A stretch of 64,000 nucleotides of DNA, from NCBI GenBank assembly GCA_964569315.1, contig CAZMUZ010000001.1, positions 1 to 64,000 on the forward strand, in the 5' to 3' direction. This document shows, piece after piece, positions 24,591 to 33,478 of the stretch. This stretch comes from CADEFF01 sp964569315. GTDB lineage: Bacteria > Pseudomonadota > Alphaproteobacteria > Dongiales > Dongiaceae. The first letter of the stretch is position 1; every line of letters begins with the position of its first letter. Under the pieces are notes generated by a model, which was not told where the DNA came from, ran no database searches, and saw only the letters and a program-made list of their open reading frames with translations. Both the position numbers and the translations under genes were made by a program.

Positions 24591-26012
24591 TTGGGCGGCG
24601 CGCCGCCGAAGGAGGGATCGGGAGGGATCCTCTCGGCCTCCGCCGCGAAGATCGCCGGCTGGATCGCTGAGCGGGAACTCTCCTGCGTCGAGATCATGCA
24701 AGCCCATCTCGCGCGGATCAAGGCCGTCAACGGCGCCATAAACGCCGTTGTTGCGCTCGATCCCGAGCGCGCGATGCGCGAAGCTGCGGAAGCCGACCGC
24801 CGCGTCGCACGGGGCGAACGCCTAGGGCCGCTCCATGGCGTGCCGATCACCGTCAAGGACTCCTTCGATACGGAAGGTCTGGTTTCGACCGCCGGCACGA
24901 CCGGACGGCGCGGTCATGTGCCCATGCGCGACGCGACGGCGGTGCGTCGGCTGCGCGAAGCGGGCGCAATCCTCATCGGCAAGACCAACACGCCCGAGCT
25001 CACCATGGGCAGCGGCACGGAAAACCTGATCCATGGCCGGACCCTCAATCCCTACGATCTTTCGCTGGCGCCCGCCGGCAGTAGCGGCGGCGCTGCCGCC
25101 ATCGTCGCGGCGGGCGGCGCGGCGCTCGAGCTCGGCAGCGATACCGGCGGCAGCATCCGCAACCCGGCTCATGTCTGCGGCATTGCAGGCCTGAAGCCGA
25201 CGGCCGGCCGGGTGCCGCTCACCGGGCATATCGTCTCGTTCGATTTCGGCTTTCTCGATTCCCTGACGCAGGTGGGGCCGCTCGCGCGCCGCGTGGAAGA
25301 TCTGGCGATCGCGCTCTCCGTCATCGCGGGGCCGGACGGTATCGATCCGCTGGTTGCCCCCGTCGCTTTCGAGGATTTCCAGTCGGTTCCGATCGCAGGT
25401 CTCCGCGTCGGCTGGTTCGTCAGCAATGGCCGGGTTTCGGCGACGCCGGATGTCGCCGCCGTCACCCGCGCCGCGGCGGCGGCGTTGAAGGATGCAGGGG
25501 CTGCGGTCGTCGAATCCATCCCGCCGCCCTTCATCGAGATCGAGGAGGTCTATGCGCGGTTGCGCGACGCCGATGGCGCGAGTTGTATCGCCCGCCTGCT
25601 GGAGCGATGCGGGACGACGGAGCTGACGGAGCGCGTCAAGGCGCGCTTCGCGCGGGCGAGGCCGCTCGACGGGCCGGGCGTTTCGGCGCTGGTCGAGCGC
25701 ACCCAGCAGCTCCGCAGCGCCATGCTGCAATTCATGGGTGCGTTCGACGTGCTGTTGTGTCCGCCGGCGCCCGATGCGGCGCAAAGCTACGAGCGGCTGG
25801 AGAAATCGACCTATGAGGATTGGGTCTTCCAGACGGCGTTCAACGTGACCGGCTGGCCGGCCGTGGTGGTTCGCGCCGGTGCCACGACGGAAGGTCTTCC
25901 GGTCGGCGTGCAGATCGTCGCCGGTCCCTGGCGCGAGCATGTCGCGCTGGCCGCGGCGCGTACCATCGAGGAACGGCTGGGCGGGTATGTCCCGCCGAGA
26001 CTTTCCGGCTGA
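24591..26012 (+). CDS. Amidase (amidase signature family)
   Basis: The catalytic Lys89 (GVPITVKDSFD), the cis-Ser in PAGSSGGAAA (about 164) and the nucleophile Ser188 (GSDTGGSIRNP) are all present, so the Ser-cisSer-Lys triad is intact. Length is 473 residues from TTG 24591, typical. The start is unclear: TTG 24591 has no good ribosome binding site, while a strong one (AAGGAGGG, 24609-24616) is followed in frame only by ATC at 24627. A perfect palindrome GGCGGCG/CGCCGCC covers 24594-24607. The enzyme hydrolyses an amide to acid and ammonia. It is probably the last gene of the block that starts at 19002. Confidence 0.86.
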   Translation: MGGAPPKEGSGGILSASAAKIAGWIAERELSCVEIMQAHLARIKAVNGAINAVVALDPERAMREAAEADRRVARGERLGPLHGVPITVKDSFDTEGLVSTAGTTGRRGHVPMRDATAVRRLREAGAILIGKTNTPELTMGSGTENLIHGRTLNPYDLSLAPAGSSGGAAAIVAAGGAALELGSDTGGSIRNPAHVCGIAGLKPTAGRVPLTGHIVSFDFGFLDSLTQVGPLARRVEDLAIALSVIAGPDGIDPLVAPVAFEDFQSVPIAGLRVGWFVSNGRVSATPDVAAVTRAAAAALKDAGAAVVESIPPPFIEIEEVYARLRDADGASCIARLLERCGTTELTERVKARFARARPLDGPGVSALVERTQQLRSAMLQFMGAFDVLLCPPAPDAAQSYERLEKSTYEDWVFQTAFNVTGWPAVVVRAGATTEGLPVGVQIVAGPWREHVALAAARTIEERLGGYVPPRLSG

Positions 26013-26246
26013 TCGGATCGAGCCGCCACCCGCAGCGGCGCGCGCCTGTTCTGTGGACGATGGCGACCCGCCCGTCGTCGAAGCCGAGAGCGGATCAAAC
26101 CAAACTTGCCGATCGTCTCAGAATTTCTCGATTGTCAGCGAATGGCTTTTGCAGAACCTTGCGGGCGGAGTTGAATTCCGAAGAAGACGATTGATCGGCG
26201 CCCTTCGCCGTCGCCGTCTCTCGACGGCCAGGGCGCGAGGGGTTGC

Positions 26247-28403
26247 ATGGAAGGCGGCATGGCGGCGGATCGACCGGTCCGGGAGCCGAGAATTCTGGCG
26301 ATCGACGCCGGCGGCACGATGACCGACACGATCATCATCGATCGCAGCGGCGATTTCGTGATCGGCAAGGCGCAAACCACGCCGGAAGACGAATCGATCG
26401 CCATCGCACGGTCCGCCGAGGACGCATTCGACTACTGGAAACTGCCGCTCCGCGACGGCATGGGCTCCGTGGTCGCCGGTGTCTATTCGGGCACGGCTAT
26501 GCTGAACCGCCTTCTCGAGCGCCGCGGCCAGCGCGTCGGCGTCATCGTCACCCGGGGCATGGAGGATTATTTCAAGCTCGAGCGGGGGGTGCAGACCCAT
26601 CTCGGCCTCAGCTATTCCGACCGGCTGCATGTGGTGACGCACCGGCACAGCGTCCCGCTGGTGCCGAAATCGCGCATCCGCGGCGTCGGCGGCCGGGTGG
26701 ACATGTTCGGCAACGAGGCCATCCCGGTCTATGAGGAGGATGCGCGCAGAGCGGTTCACGACCTGCTCGACGAGAAGGTCGAGGCGATCTGCGTCAGTCT
26801 CGTCTTTTCCTACCGGAATCCGTCGCACGAGCAGGCGGTCGGCCGCATCGCCGAAGAGGTGATGGCCGAGCGCGGCCAACGCGTGCCGGTCATGCTCTCC
26901 TCGGTGATCTGTCCGACGCGGCTCGATTTTCCTCGCCTCAACACGGTGGTCATCGAGGCTTACGCGGCCGAGCCCAGCCGGCGACAGCTCTTCAGGGTGC
27001 GCGAGAAGTTCCGCGATCTCGGCGCCTCCTTCGAGCCGCGCATCATGGCGAGCCATGGCGGGACCATCTCGATGGAGGCGGGCCAGCTCGTGAAGACGCT
27101 GGTCTCCGGCCCGATCGGCGGCGTGGTCGGCGTGAAATACCTCGCCGACAAGATCGGCATCGACAATATCGTCTGCTCGGACATCGGCGGGACGAGCTTC
27201 GACCTCGCCCTCATCACCGGCGGCGAATACGCGCTCAAGAACGACCCGAGCATCGAGCATTTCAAGCTCAATCTGCCGCTGCTCGAGCTGGATTCGGTGG
27301 GGGCGGGCACCGGCAGCTTCGTGCGCATCAACCCGCTCTCGCAGCGCATCGAGATCGGGCCGGACAGCGCCGGGTCGCGCATCGGGCTCTGCTACGCCGA
27401 AGGCAAGGTCGATACGGTCTCGATCACCGACTGCAATGTCGTGCTCGGCACCATCAACCCCGACTATTTCCTCGGCGGCGAGATCAAGATCGATCGCGAC
27501 AAGGCGATCGAAGGCGTGCGCAAGCAGATCGCCGAACCGCTGAAGCTCAGCGTCGAGCGGGCGGCGAGCGGGGTAATCGAGCTCTTCGAGGAGTCGCTGC
27601 GGCAGGCAGTCATCACCAAGGTGCTCGGCCGCGGCTTCGAGCCCGTAAGCTACTCGCTCTGCAGCTATGGCGGCGGCGGGCCGCTCCATGTCGGCGGCTA
27701 TACCGAAGGCATCCCGTTCCGCGACGTGCTGGTGCCGGCCTGGGCCGCCGGCTTCTCCGCCTTCGGCTGCGCCTGCGCGGATTACGAATACCGCTTCGAG
27801 CGCCAGATGGATCTCGCCATTCCGCCGAAGAGCTCGGCCGAGGAGCGGCACAGCCTCGGCCAGCGCATCAACGAGGCCTGGGGCGTGCTGTCGGAGGAGG
27901 TCCATGCCGAGTTCGCCAAGAGCGGCATCGCGCGCAGCCAGGTCCGCATCAAGCCCTATGTCCGGCTGCAATATATGGGGCAGCTCAACGACCTCGAGGT
28001 GGCGAGTCCGGTCGATCGCATCCGGCAGACCGGCGATTTCGAGAAGATTATCGAGGCGTTCGAGGAAACCTACGACCGGGTCTATGCGCGTTCGGCCCGC
28101 TCGCCCGAACTCGGCTACTTCGTGACGCGCCTCGTGGCGACCGGCATCGTCGATTGCGAGAAGCCGGCCTTGCCGAACGATGCACTCGCCGGCGAGACGC
28201 CGTCGGACTCGGCCTTCAAGGCCATGCGCAAGATCTTCTGGCGCACGCAGACCATCGATGCGCGCATCTACCAGATGGAGGAGCTGCGCGCCGGCAACGT
28301 GATCGAGGGGCTCGCCGTGGTCGAGTCGCCGGCCACGACCTTCGTAGTGCCGCCGGGACGTCGCGCACGCCTCGACGCCCATCGCATCTTCCATCTTTCG
28401 TGA
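26247..28403 (+). CDS. acxA: Acetone-carboxylase-like beta subunit (HyuA/hydantoinase A family)
   Basis: This 718-residue protein has an ASKHA-type ATP-binding start (ILAIDAGGTMTDTIII), a second phosphate loop (VCSDIGGTSFDLALITGG) and CSYGGGGPLHVGGYTEG, matching the hydantoinase/oxoprolinase A family. Its length and the identity of the next two genes match the acetone carboxylase beta-alpha-gamma order (acxA-acxB-acxC) rather than a simple hydantoinase. In that enzyme the beta subunit activates substrate and bicarbonate using ATP. A ribosome binding site (GAGGGG) precedes ATG 26247. The substrate could be acetone, another ketone, or a compound linked to the following transporter. Confidence 0.87.
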   Translation: MEGGMAADRPVREPRILAIDAGGTMTDTIIIDRSGDFVIGKAQTTPEDESIAIARSAEDAFDYWKLPLRDGMGSVVAGVYSGTAMLNRLLERRGQRVGVIVTRGMEDYFKLERGVQTHLGLSYSDRLHVVTHRHSVPLVPKSRIRGVGGRVDMFGNEAIPVYEEDARRAVHDLLDEKVEAICVSLVFSYRNPSHEQAVGRIAEEVMAERGQRVPVMLSSVICPTRLDFPRLNTVVIEAYAAEPSRRQLFRVREKFRDLGASFEPRIMASHGGTISMEAGQLVKTLVSGPIGGVVGVKYLADKIGIDNIVCSDIGGTSFDLALITGGEYALKNDPSIEHFKLNLPLLELDSVGAGTGSFVRINPLSQRIEIGPDSAGSRIGLCYAEGKVDTVSITDCNVVLGTINPDYFLGGEIKIDRDKAIEGVRKQIAEPLKLSVERAASGVIELFEESLRQAVITKVLGRGFEPVSYSLCSYGGGGPLHVGGYTEGIPFRDVLVPAWAAGFSAFGCACADYEYRFERQMDLAIPPKSSAEERHSLGQRINEAWGVLSEEVHAEFAKSGIARSQVRIKPYVRLQYMGQLNDLEVASPVDRIRQTGDFEKIIEAFEETYDRVYARSARSPELGYFVTRLVATGIVDCEKPALPNDALAGETPSDSAFKAMRKIFWRTQTIDARIYQMEELRAGNVIEGLAVVESPATTFVVPPGRRARLDAHRIFHLS

Positions 28404-28422
28404 CACGGAAACGGGCCCGCAG

Positions 28423-30633
28423 ATGAACCGCGTTGCCAATGTGACGGATACAGCGCCGAAGACCGCCGGCTGGGACGGCCGTACGCTGCACCAGATGCTG
28501 GACGATTCCGAGGCGGCCTTCGCGAAGTCCGGCCGCTGCTTCGGGCTCGACGGGCTTCCCCTCAAGGAAGCCGACCCGATCCGTTTCGAGAAGATCTTCT
28601 CGCGGCTGCGTGGCTCGCTCGTCAATGCGCGCGAGACGGCGCTCAACATCTCGGCGAGTCCGATCGTCAAGGAGCTGGGCGAGCTCTGCTTCTGCCTCTA
28701 TAGCCCGGAAGGCGATTCGATCACGCTCTCCACCGGCATCCTGGTGCATGTCCACACCATGAGCGAAGCGATCAAATACATGCTTCGCAACGACTATGAG
28801 GACAATCCGGGAATCAACGACGGCGACATCTTCGTCAACAACGATCCCCATATCGGCAACGTCCATACGGCGGACGTGCAGACCCTGGTGCCGATCTATT
28901 GGGAAGGCGAGGTGGTCGGCTGGGCCGGCGGCGTCACCCACGTGATGGATATCGGCTCCAATACGCCCGGCAGCAACGCGGTCGGGCCGACGACGCGCTA
29001 CGAGGACGGGCTCTATCTGCCTTGCGTGAAATGCGGCGCTAACGACCGCCTGTTCCAGGACCATGTTAAGCGATGCGAGCGCGCCGTTCGTACGCCGATG
29101 TACTGGTCGCTGGACGAAAAGACCCGGCTCGCCGGCTGTCACATGATCCGCGCCGCCGTGCAGGCGCTGATCCGCGAGGAAGGCATCGACAGCTACAAGC
29201 AGTTCATCCGCGAGGTGCTCGAGGACAGCCGCCGCTCCTTCGTCGAGCGCGTGAAGCAGCTCCTCATTCCCGGCCGCTATGAAGCGCCGGCCTTCATCGA
29301 CGCGCAATTCGCGGACGAGGCGCGGCTCCCGGCCGAGACGCGCAAGGACATCCTCATGCATTCGCCCTTCACCCTCAGCATCGGCGCCGCCGGCCGGCTC
29401 GATGTCGATTTCGAGGGCGCGGGAAAGTGGGGCCTGCACAGCTTCAACTGCACGCCGAGCGCCATGGCGGGCGCGCTCTGGGTGGCGCTGACCCAGACCA
29501 TCATGCCGAACGACAAGGTCAATGACGGGGCGCATTTCGCGACCGGCATCCATTGCCCGCGCGGTTCCTGGGTCAACCCCGACACATCGACCACGGCCCA
29601 CGGCAATGCCTGGTACTATCTGGTGCCGTCCTTCGGGGGAATGTTCCGCTCGCTCGGGCGCGCCTTCTATGCGCGCGGCTATGTGGAGGAGGTGATCGCC
29701 GGCTACGGCCATGACGGCAACATCCTCCAGGGCGGTGGCATCGACCATCACGGCAACGAATCCGCGGTCTCGAACTTCGAGATGTCCTGCATCGGCGGCG
29801 GCGCCGGAACCATCCGGGACGGTCTCGACCATGCCTCGGTGATGTGGAACCCGGAAGGCGACATGGGCGACGTCGAGGCCTGGGAGATGGTGGAGCCGCT
29901 GCTCTATCTCGGTCGCAGCGTGAAGACCAATAGCGCGGGAGCCGGCCGCCGTCGCGGCGGATCCGGCTACGAATGCATGCGAATGCTCTGGCACACGGAG
30001 ACCTACGAGTTGCAGTTCGTCGGCGACGGCGCGGTCTTCTCCTATCCGGGAATCTTCGGTGGCTATCCGGGCTCCTCCGGCTATCGCTTCGCGCTCAAGA
30101 ACAACGACCTCGAGGAAGTCTTCGCGCGCCGGGCGCCCTATCCGACCGGCGACCGCCATTCGGACGGCAAGCAGGCAACCGATCTCGTCCGCGGCGACGT
30201 GGTGCTGGACAAGCGCGCGACCGACCTGCCGGCACCCTTTCGCGAGCGCGACCTCTATCTCTCCTTCATGCGGGGCGGGCCCGGCGTCGGCGATCCCCTC
30301 GCGCGGATCGCGGCCGACGTCGCCGTCGACGTGCGGGAGGAGGTGGTTTCCGCGGAAATGGCCGAGCGGATCTATGGCGTGGTGCTCGAGAAATCCGGCG
30401 TCAATGTCGATGAGGCGGCCACAGCGGCGCGGAAGAAGGCGTTGCGCGAGGACCGGGCGGTGAAGGCGATGCCGGTGCGCGAATGGCTCGCGAAGGAGCG
30501 CGAGGTTCGCGTCATGGCGAAGGATTTCTCGGCGCCCGTCGCCGACATGTATCGCTCGTCGATGAAGCTGTCCCCGGCCTGGGCGGCGCGGTACCGCGCC
30601 TTCTGGCATCTGCCGGACGGCTACCAGGTTTGA
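28423..30633 (+). CDS. acxB: Acetone-carboxylase-like alpha subunit (HyuB family)
   Basis: The 736-residue protein belongs to the hydantoinase B family: SPIVKELGELCFCLYSPEGDSITLSTGILVHVHTMSEAI, NDGDIFVNNDPHIGNVHTADVQ, GWAGGVTHVMDIGSNTPG and GAGAGRRRGGSGYE-like AGAGRRRGGSGY. The His/Asp-rich NDPHIGNVHTAD segment is the probable metal site; acetone carboxylase alpha binds Mn. It starts 19 nt after the beta subunit. Conservation along the full length suggests an active carboxylase that uses ATP and bicarbonate to carboxylate a ketone or similar carbonyl compound. Confidence 0.87.
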   Translation: MNRVANVTDTAPKTAGWDGRTLHQMLDDSEAAFAKSGRCFGLDGLPLKEADPIRFEKIFSRLRGSLVNARETALNISASPIVKELGELCFCLYSPEGDSITLSTGILVHVHTMSEAIKYMLRNDYEDNPGINDGDIFVNNDPHIGNVHTADVQTLVPIYWEGEVVGWAGGVTHVMDIGSNTPGSNAVGPTTRYEDGLYLPCVKCGANDRLFQDHVKRCERAVRTPMYWSLDEKTRLAGCHMIRAAVQALIREEGIDSYKQFIREVLEDSRRSFVERVKQLLIPGRYEAPAFIDAQFADEARLPAETRKDILMHSPFTLSIGAAGRLDVDFEGAGKWGLHSFNCTPSAMAGALWVALTQTIMPNDKVNDGAHFATGIHCPRGSWVNPDTSTTAHGNAWYYLVPSFGGMFRSLGRAFYARGYVEEVIAGYGHDGNILQGGGIDHHGNESAVSNFEMSCIGGGAGTIRDGLDHASVMWNPEGDMGDVEAWEMVEPLLYLGRSVKTNSAGAGRRRGGSGYECMRMLWHTETYELQFVGDGAVFSYPGIFGGYPGSSGYRFALKNNDLEEVFARRAPYPTGDRHSDGKQATDLVRGDVVLDKRATDLPAPFRERDLYLSFMRGGPGVGDPLARIAADVAVDVREEVVSAEMAERIYGVVLEKSGVNVDEAATAARKKALREDRAVKAMPVREWLAKEREVRVMAKDFSAPVADMYRSSMKLSPAWAARYRAFWHLPDGYQV

Positions 30634-30667
30634 GCGGGCGCGGGCGAGCAAGGAAGGAAACGGCCGG

Positions 30668-31177
30668 ATGATCCCCAGCTACGACAGCGCTACCCTGCGC
30701 GACCTCCTCGAGGGCAAGCTGCCCTGGTCGGAGGTGCACGGCATCATGTCGGCCTTCAAGGATCCCGATCGGTTCGACAAGATGCTGGAGATCCACCAGA
30801 GCCGGGTGACGTGGCGGGACCGCATCCTCCTGCCCTATGGGGAGAACCTCTATATCGTGCAGACGGCCGACGCGCGGCGCGTCGTCAAATGCGCTTGCGG
30901 CCAGGAGTTCGGCGACTACCGGCAGAACTGGAAGCTGGAAGCGCTGATCCGCGTCCGTTCGAGCCAGGCCGAGATCGAGGAACTCTATCCGAAGATGATG
31001 GCCGCGAATGCGGAATGGATGCAGCTCCGGGAATTCATCTGTCCCGGCTGCAAGACGCTGCTGGAAGTGGAAGCGGTTCCGCCCGGCTATCCGATCCTGT
31101 TCGACTTCCAGCCGGACCTCGAGGCGTTCTACGAGCAATGGCTCGGCCGCAAGCTGCCAACGAGGGCCTCGACATGA
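30668..31177 (+). CDS. acxC: Acetone-carboxylase-like gamma subunit
   Basis: This 169-residue protein matches the small gamma subunit: FKDPDRFDKMLEIHQSRVTWRDRILLPYGENLYIV, a first cysteine pair (Cys75, Cys77 in CACGQEFGDYRQNWKL), a second pair (Cys125, Cys128 in CPGCKTLLEVEA) and YPILFDFQPDLEAFYEQWLGR. The four cysteines suggest a structural metal site. The subunit is specific to acetone/acetophenone-type carboxylases, so it is the best evidence that the three genes form such an enzyme. It starts 34 nt after the alpha subunit. Confidence 0.9.
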   Translation: MIPSYDSATLRDLLEGKLPWSEVHGIMSAFKDPDRFDKMLEIHQSRVTWRDRILLPYGENLYIVQTADARRVVKCACGQEFGDYRQNWKLEALIRVRSSQAEIEELYPKMMAANAEWMQLREFICPGCKTLLEVEAVPPGYPILFDFQPDLEAFYEQWLGRKLPTRAST

Positions 31178-31308
31178 ACGCTGCCGGTTGCTAGCGATAG
31201 GAACCGTATCGGAGCACTGCCCGAGGCAGCTTTCATCCGATAACGAATGGTTTCATCAAGAGGGCTTCCAGGAATGGATTCTCTCGATCGTCGACAGGGG
31301 AGGATCCG

Positions 31309-32484
31309 ATGACCGCCGAACGCAACCGAGCGAACGATAGAATCCTGCCGAAGGCCGGCAGCGGCCTCGTGCATTTCCGCGTGCCCATGCCGATGACGCG
31401 ACGCAGCTTCGGCAAGGGCATGCTGGCCGCAGGCGCGGCCGGCGCGCTCGGCTTCGGCGCCCGCCCGGCCACGGCTGCGACCGAGGTGCGCTACAACGGA
31501 TGGCAAGGGCTCGATGCCAGCGTCGATGCCGGCGGCTGGCTCGCGAAGAACGACATCGCGTTGCAGGCCACCTACATCAACTCGAACGAAGAGATCATCG
31601 CGGCGGCGCAGGCGGGCGGCATCGGTCAGATGGATATCGTGACGCCGGATGCCTATTTCCTGCCGGCCTATCTTGCGGGCGACTTGCTGCAGGAGCTCGA
31701 CCTCAGCCGGATCCCGAACTTCGCCAACGTCTTCCCGCAATTCCAGAATTCGCCTGGTATCTCGAAGGACGGCAAGTATTTCGCACTGCCGAACTATTGG
31801 GGCTCCTGCCCGCTGATGTGGAACGCCGACCTGGTGCAGGGCACGCCCGACTCCTGGCACGATCTGTTCCGCCCGGAATTCAAGGGCAAGACCGCGATCG
31901 TCGAGGACGTGATCGCGGCCACCATGAGCTTCGCCATGGCGGCGACCGGCCGTTCGGACGTCTACAATCTGACCCAGGAGGAGCTCGACAAGACGATCGA
32001 CCTGCTCATCAAGTTCAAGAAGGAGCAGGCCCTCACCATCGCGCCGAGCTGGGGCGATCTCGCCTCGATGTTCGCGAACGAGGAGATCGTCATTGCGATC
32101 GGCTGGGAACCCTGCAGCATCTGGGGCGGCGCCGATGCGAAAAACATCAAATGGGCGGTGCCGAAGGAAGGCGCCATCAATTTCGTCGGTTGCTTCGCCA
32201 TGGTTCGCGACGCGCCCAACGTCGATGCCGACTATCTGATCCTCAATCAGTCGCTCTCCGCGGAAGCGCAGGCGGCCAATGCCAACGAGGCGTTCGGCGT
32301 GATCACCGCCGATGCCGTGCCGCTGCTCACGCCCGAGCAACAGGCGCTCTATCCCTACGCCGACATTCCGAGCTACTTCGAGGCCTCCGGCGGCGCAACC
32401 CGCCTCTATCCGATCGAATCGGATGGGACGCACGTGACCTACGACCAGGTCCTGGACGGCTGGGAGAAGTTCCAGCGGGCGTGA
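31309..32484 (+). CDS. ABC transporter substrate-binding protein, spermidine/putrescine type, Tat-exported
   Basis: ATG 31309 has a strong ribosome binding site (GGGGAGG). The 391-residue protein has a twin-arginine signal (TRRSFGKGMLAAGAAGALGFG, Arg31-Arg32) ending near ATAA, then a PotD/PotF-type fold: YPYAD, GKYFALPNYWGSCPLMWNADLV, PDSWHDLFRPEFKGKTAIVED, AIGWEPCSIW. Ligands of this family include polyamines, other cations and small organic acids. The long charged segment before the Tat motif is unusual; ATG 31387 would remove it but lacks a ribosome binding site. It follows the acetone-carboxylase-like genes by 131 nt. Confidence 0.88.
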   Translation: MTAERNRANDRILPKAGSGLVHFRVPMPMTRRSFGKGMLAAGAAGALGFGARPATAATEVRYNGWQGLDASVDAGGWLAKNDIALQATYINSNEEIIAAAQAGGIGQMDIVTPDAYFLPAYLAGDLLQELDLSRIPNFANVFPQFQNSPGISKDGKYFALPNYWGSCPLMWNADLVQGTPDSWHDLFRPEFKGKTAIVEDVIAATMSFAMAATGRSDVYNLTQEELDKTIDLLIKFKKEQALTIAPSWGDLASMFANEEIVIAIGWEPCSIWGGADAKNIKWAVPKEGAINFVGCFAMVRDAPNVDADYLILNQSLSAEAQAANANEAFGVITADAVPLLTPEQQALYPYADIPSYFEASGGATRLYPIESDGTHVTYDQVLDGWEKFQRA

Positions 32485-32596
32485 TGGTTCGAACGCTCCC
32501 GTCGACGGCCCTCTGCCGTCGCGACCGATCCACGCAACCGCCTTTCGCGATCCCCTGCCGGGAAAGCGGAAGGCGGCTCGCCGTGCCGACGCGGCG

Positions 32597-32617
32597 GCTT
32601 CCCCGGCGCGGGGAGGC
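32597..32617 (+). terminator. Hairpin covering the ribosome binding site of the permease
   Basis: GCTTCCCCG (32597-32605) pairs with CGGGGAGGC (32609-32617) around a 3-nt loop; one pair is G-T. The 3' arm contains the GGGGAGG ribosome binding site of the permease gene that starts at 32627. It may therefore limit permease translation relative to the binding protein rather than terminate transcription. Confidence 0.5.
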
Positions 32618-32626
32618 CTGAGCGCC

Positions 32627-33478
32627 ATGGCGCTTGCGCTCCGACGCCCGGCCCACACCGCGCTCGCCGTTCCGTCGGCGGTCTTCTTCCTCGTCTTCTT
32701 CGTGGCGCCGGCGCTGCATCTGTTCCTCACCAGCTTCTGGCAGATGCGCGCCTACAGGCTCGCTCGCGATTTCACCCTCGAGAACTACATCGAGGTCTTC
32801 ACCGGCTACTGGGATTCGATCCTCGTCACCTTCGGGATGGCGATCGTCATCGCCCTCACTACCACCGCCGTCGCCTTCTTCTTCGCCTATAGCGCCCGGT
32901 TCGTGGTGCCGCGCTGGGGAAATCTGATGCTGGCGCTGGTGATGTTCACGCTCTTCGGCGGCTACCTCACCAAGATCTATGCCTGGAAGACGATCCTCGG
33001 CCCGAGCGGCGCCATCAATTCGGCGCTGATCGCGACGGGCGCGATCGAGCAGCCGATCGACATGTTCCTCTATAGCCCGGTCGCGGTGGTCGTTGCCCTC
33101 ACGCACTACCTGCTGCCGCTCGCGATCCTGCCGCTCTACGGCTCGTTGCGCTCGATCGGCGATCAATCGGTCGAAGCCGCCTGCGATCTCGGCGCGCGCC
33201 GCTGGCGCAGCTTCTTCGACATCATCCTGCCGCAATGCCGGACCGGGCTCGTCGTGAGCTTCACCCTGGCCTTCCTCTTCACCGTCGGGGACTATGTGAC
33301 GCCGCGCCTGGTAGGGGGGCCGGTCACCTCCATGATGGGCGTCTTCATCCAGAACCAGTTCGGCAGCCGCTTCAACCCGCCGCTCGGCGCCGCCATGTCC
33401 TTCTCGATCATCGCGCTTTCCGCGCTCGTCATCGGATTGGCGGTCCTGCTGCTCACCCGCATCGCGAGGCCGCGATGA
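32627..33478 (+). CDS. ABC transporter permease, PotB-like
   Basis: The 283-residue membrane protein has about six hydrophobic helices and the EAA-type loop VEAACDLGARRWRSFFDIILPQCRTGL that contacts the ATPase. FQVTLP-type signatures and FTVGDYVTPRLVGGP are typical of the spermidine/putrescine class. It is translationally coupled to the second permease (4-nt overlap). It is separated from the binding-protein gene by 142 nt containing inverted repeats. Confidence 0.92.
   Translation: MALALRRPAHTALAVPSAVFFLVFFVAPALHLFLTSFWQMRAYRLARDFTLENYIEVFTGYWDSILVTFGMAIVIALTTTAVAFFFAYSARFVVPRWGNLMLALVMFTLFGGYLTKIYAWKTILGPSGAINSALIATGAIEQPIDMFLYSPVAVVVALTHYLLPLAILPLYGSLRSIGDQSVEAACDLGARRWRSFFDIILPQCRTGLVVSFTLAFLFTVGDYVTPRLVGGPVTSMMGVFIQNQFGSRFNPPLGAAMSFSIIALSALVIGLAVLLLTRIARPR

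Noticed and set aside
26013..26246. Sigma54 promoter for the acetone-carboxylase-like genes
   Set aside because: TGGC and TTGC elements are present but at the wrong distance, and no AcxR-type activator is encoded in the window.
26118..30651. Very long minus-strand open frames (over 800 codons) opposite the carboxylase subunits
   Set aside because: They mirror the codon pattern of the plus-strand genes and have no domain signatures; both plus-strand genes are clear family members.
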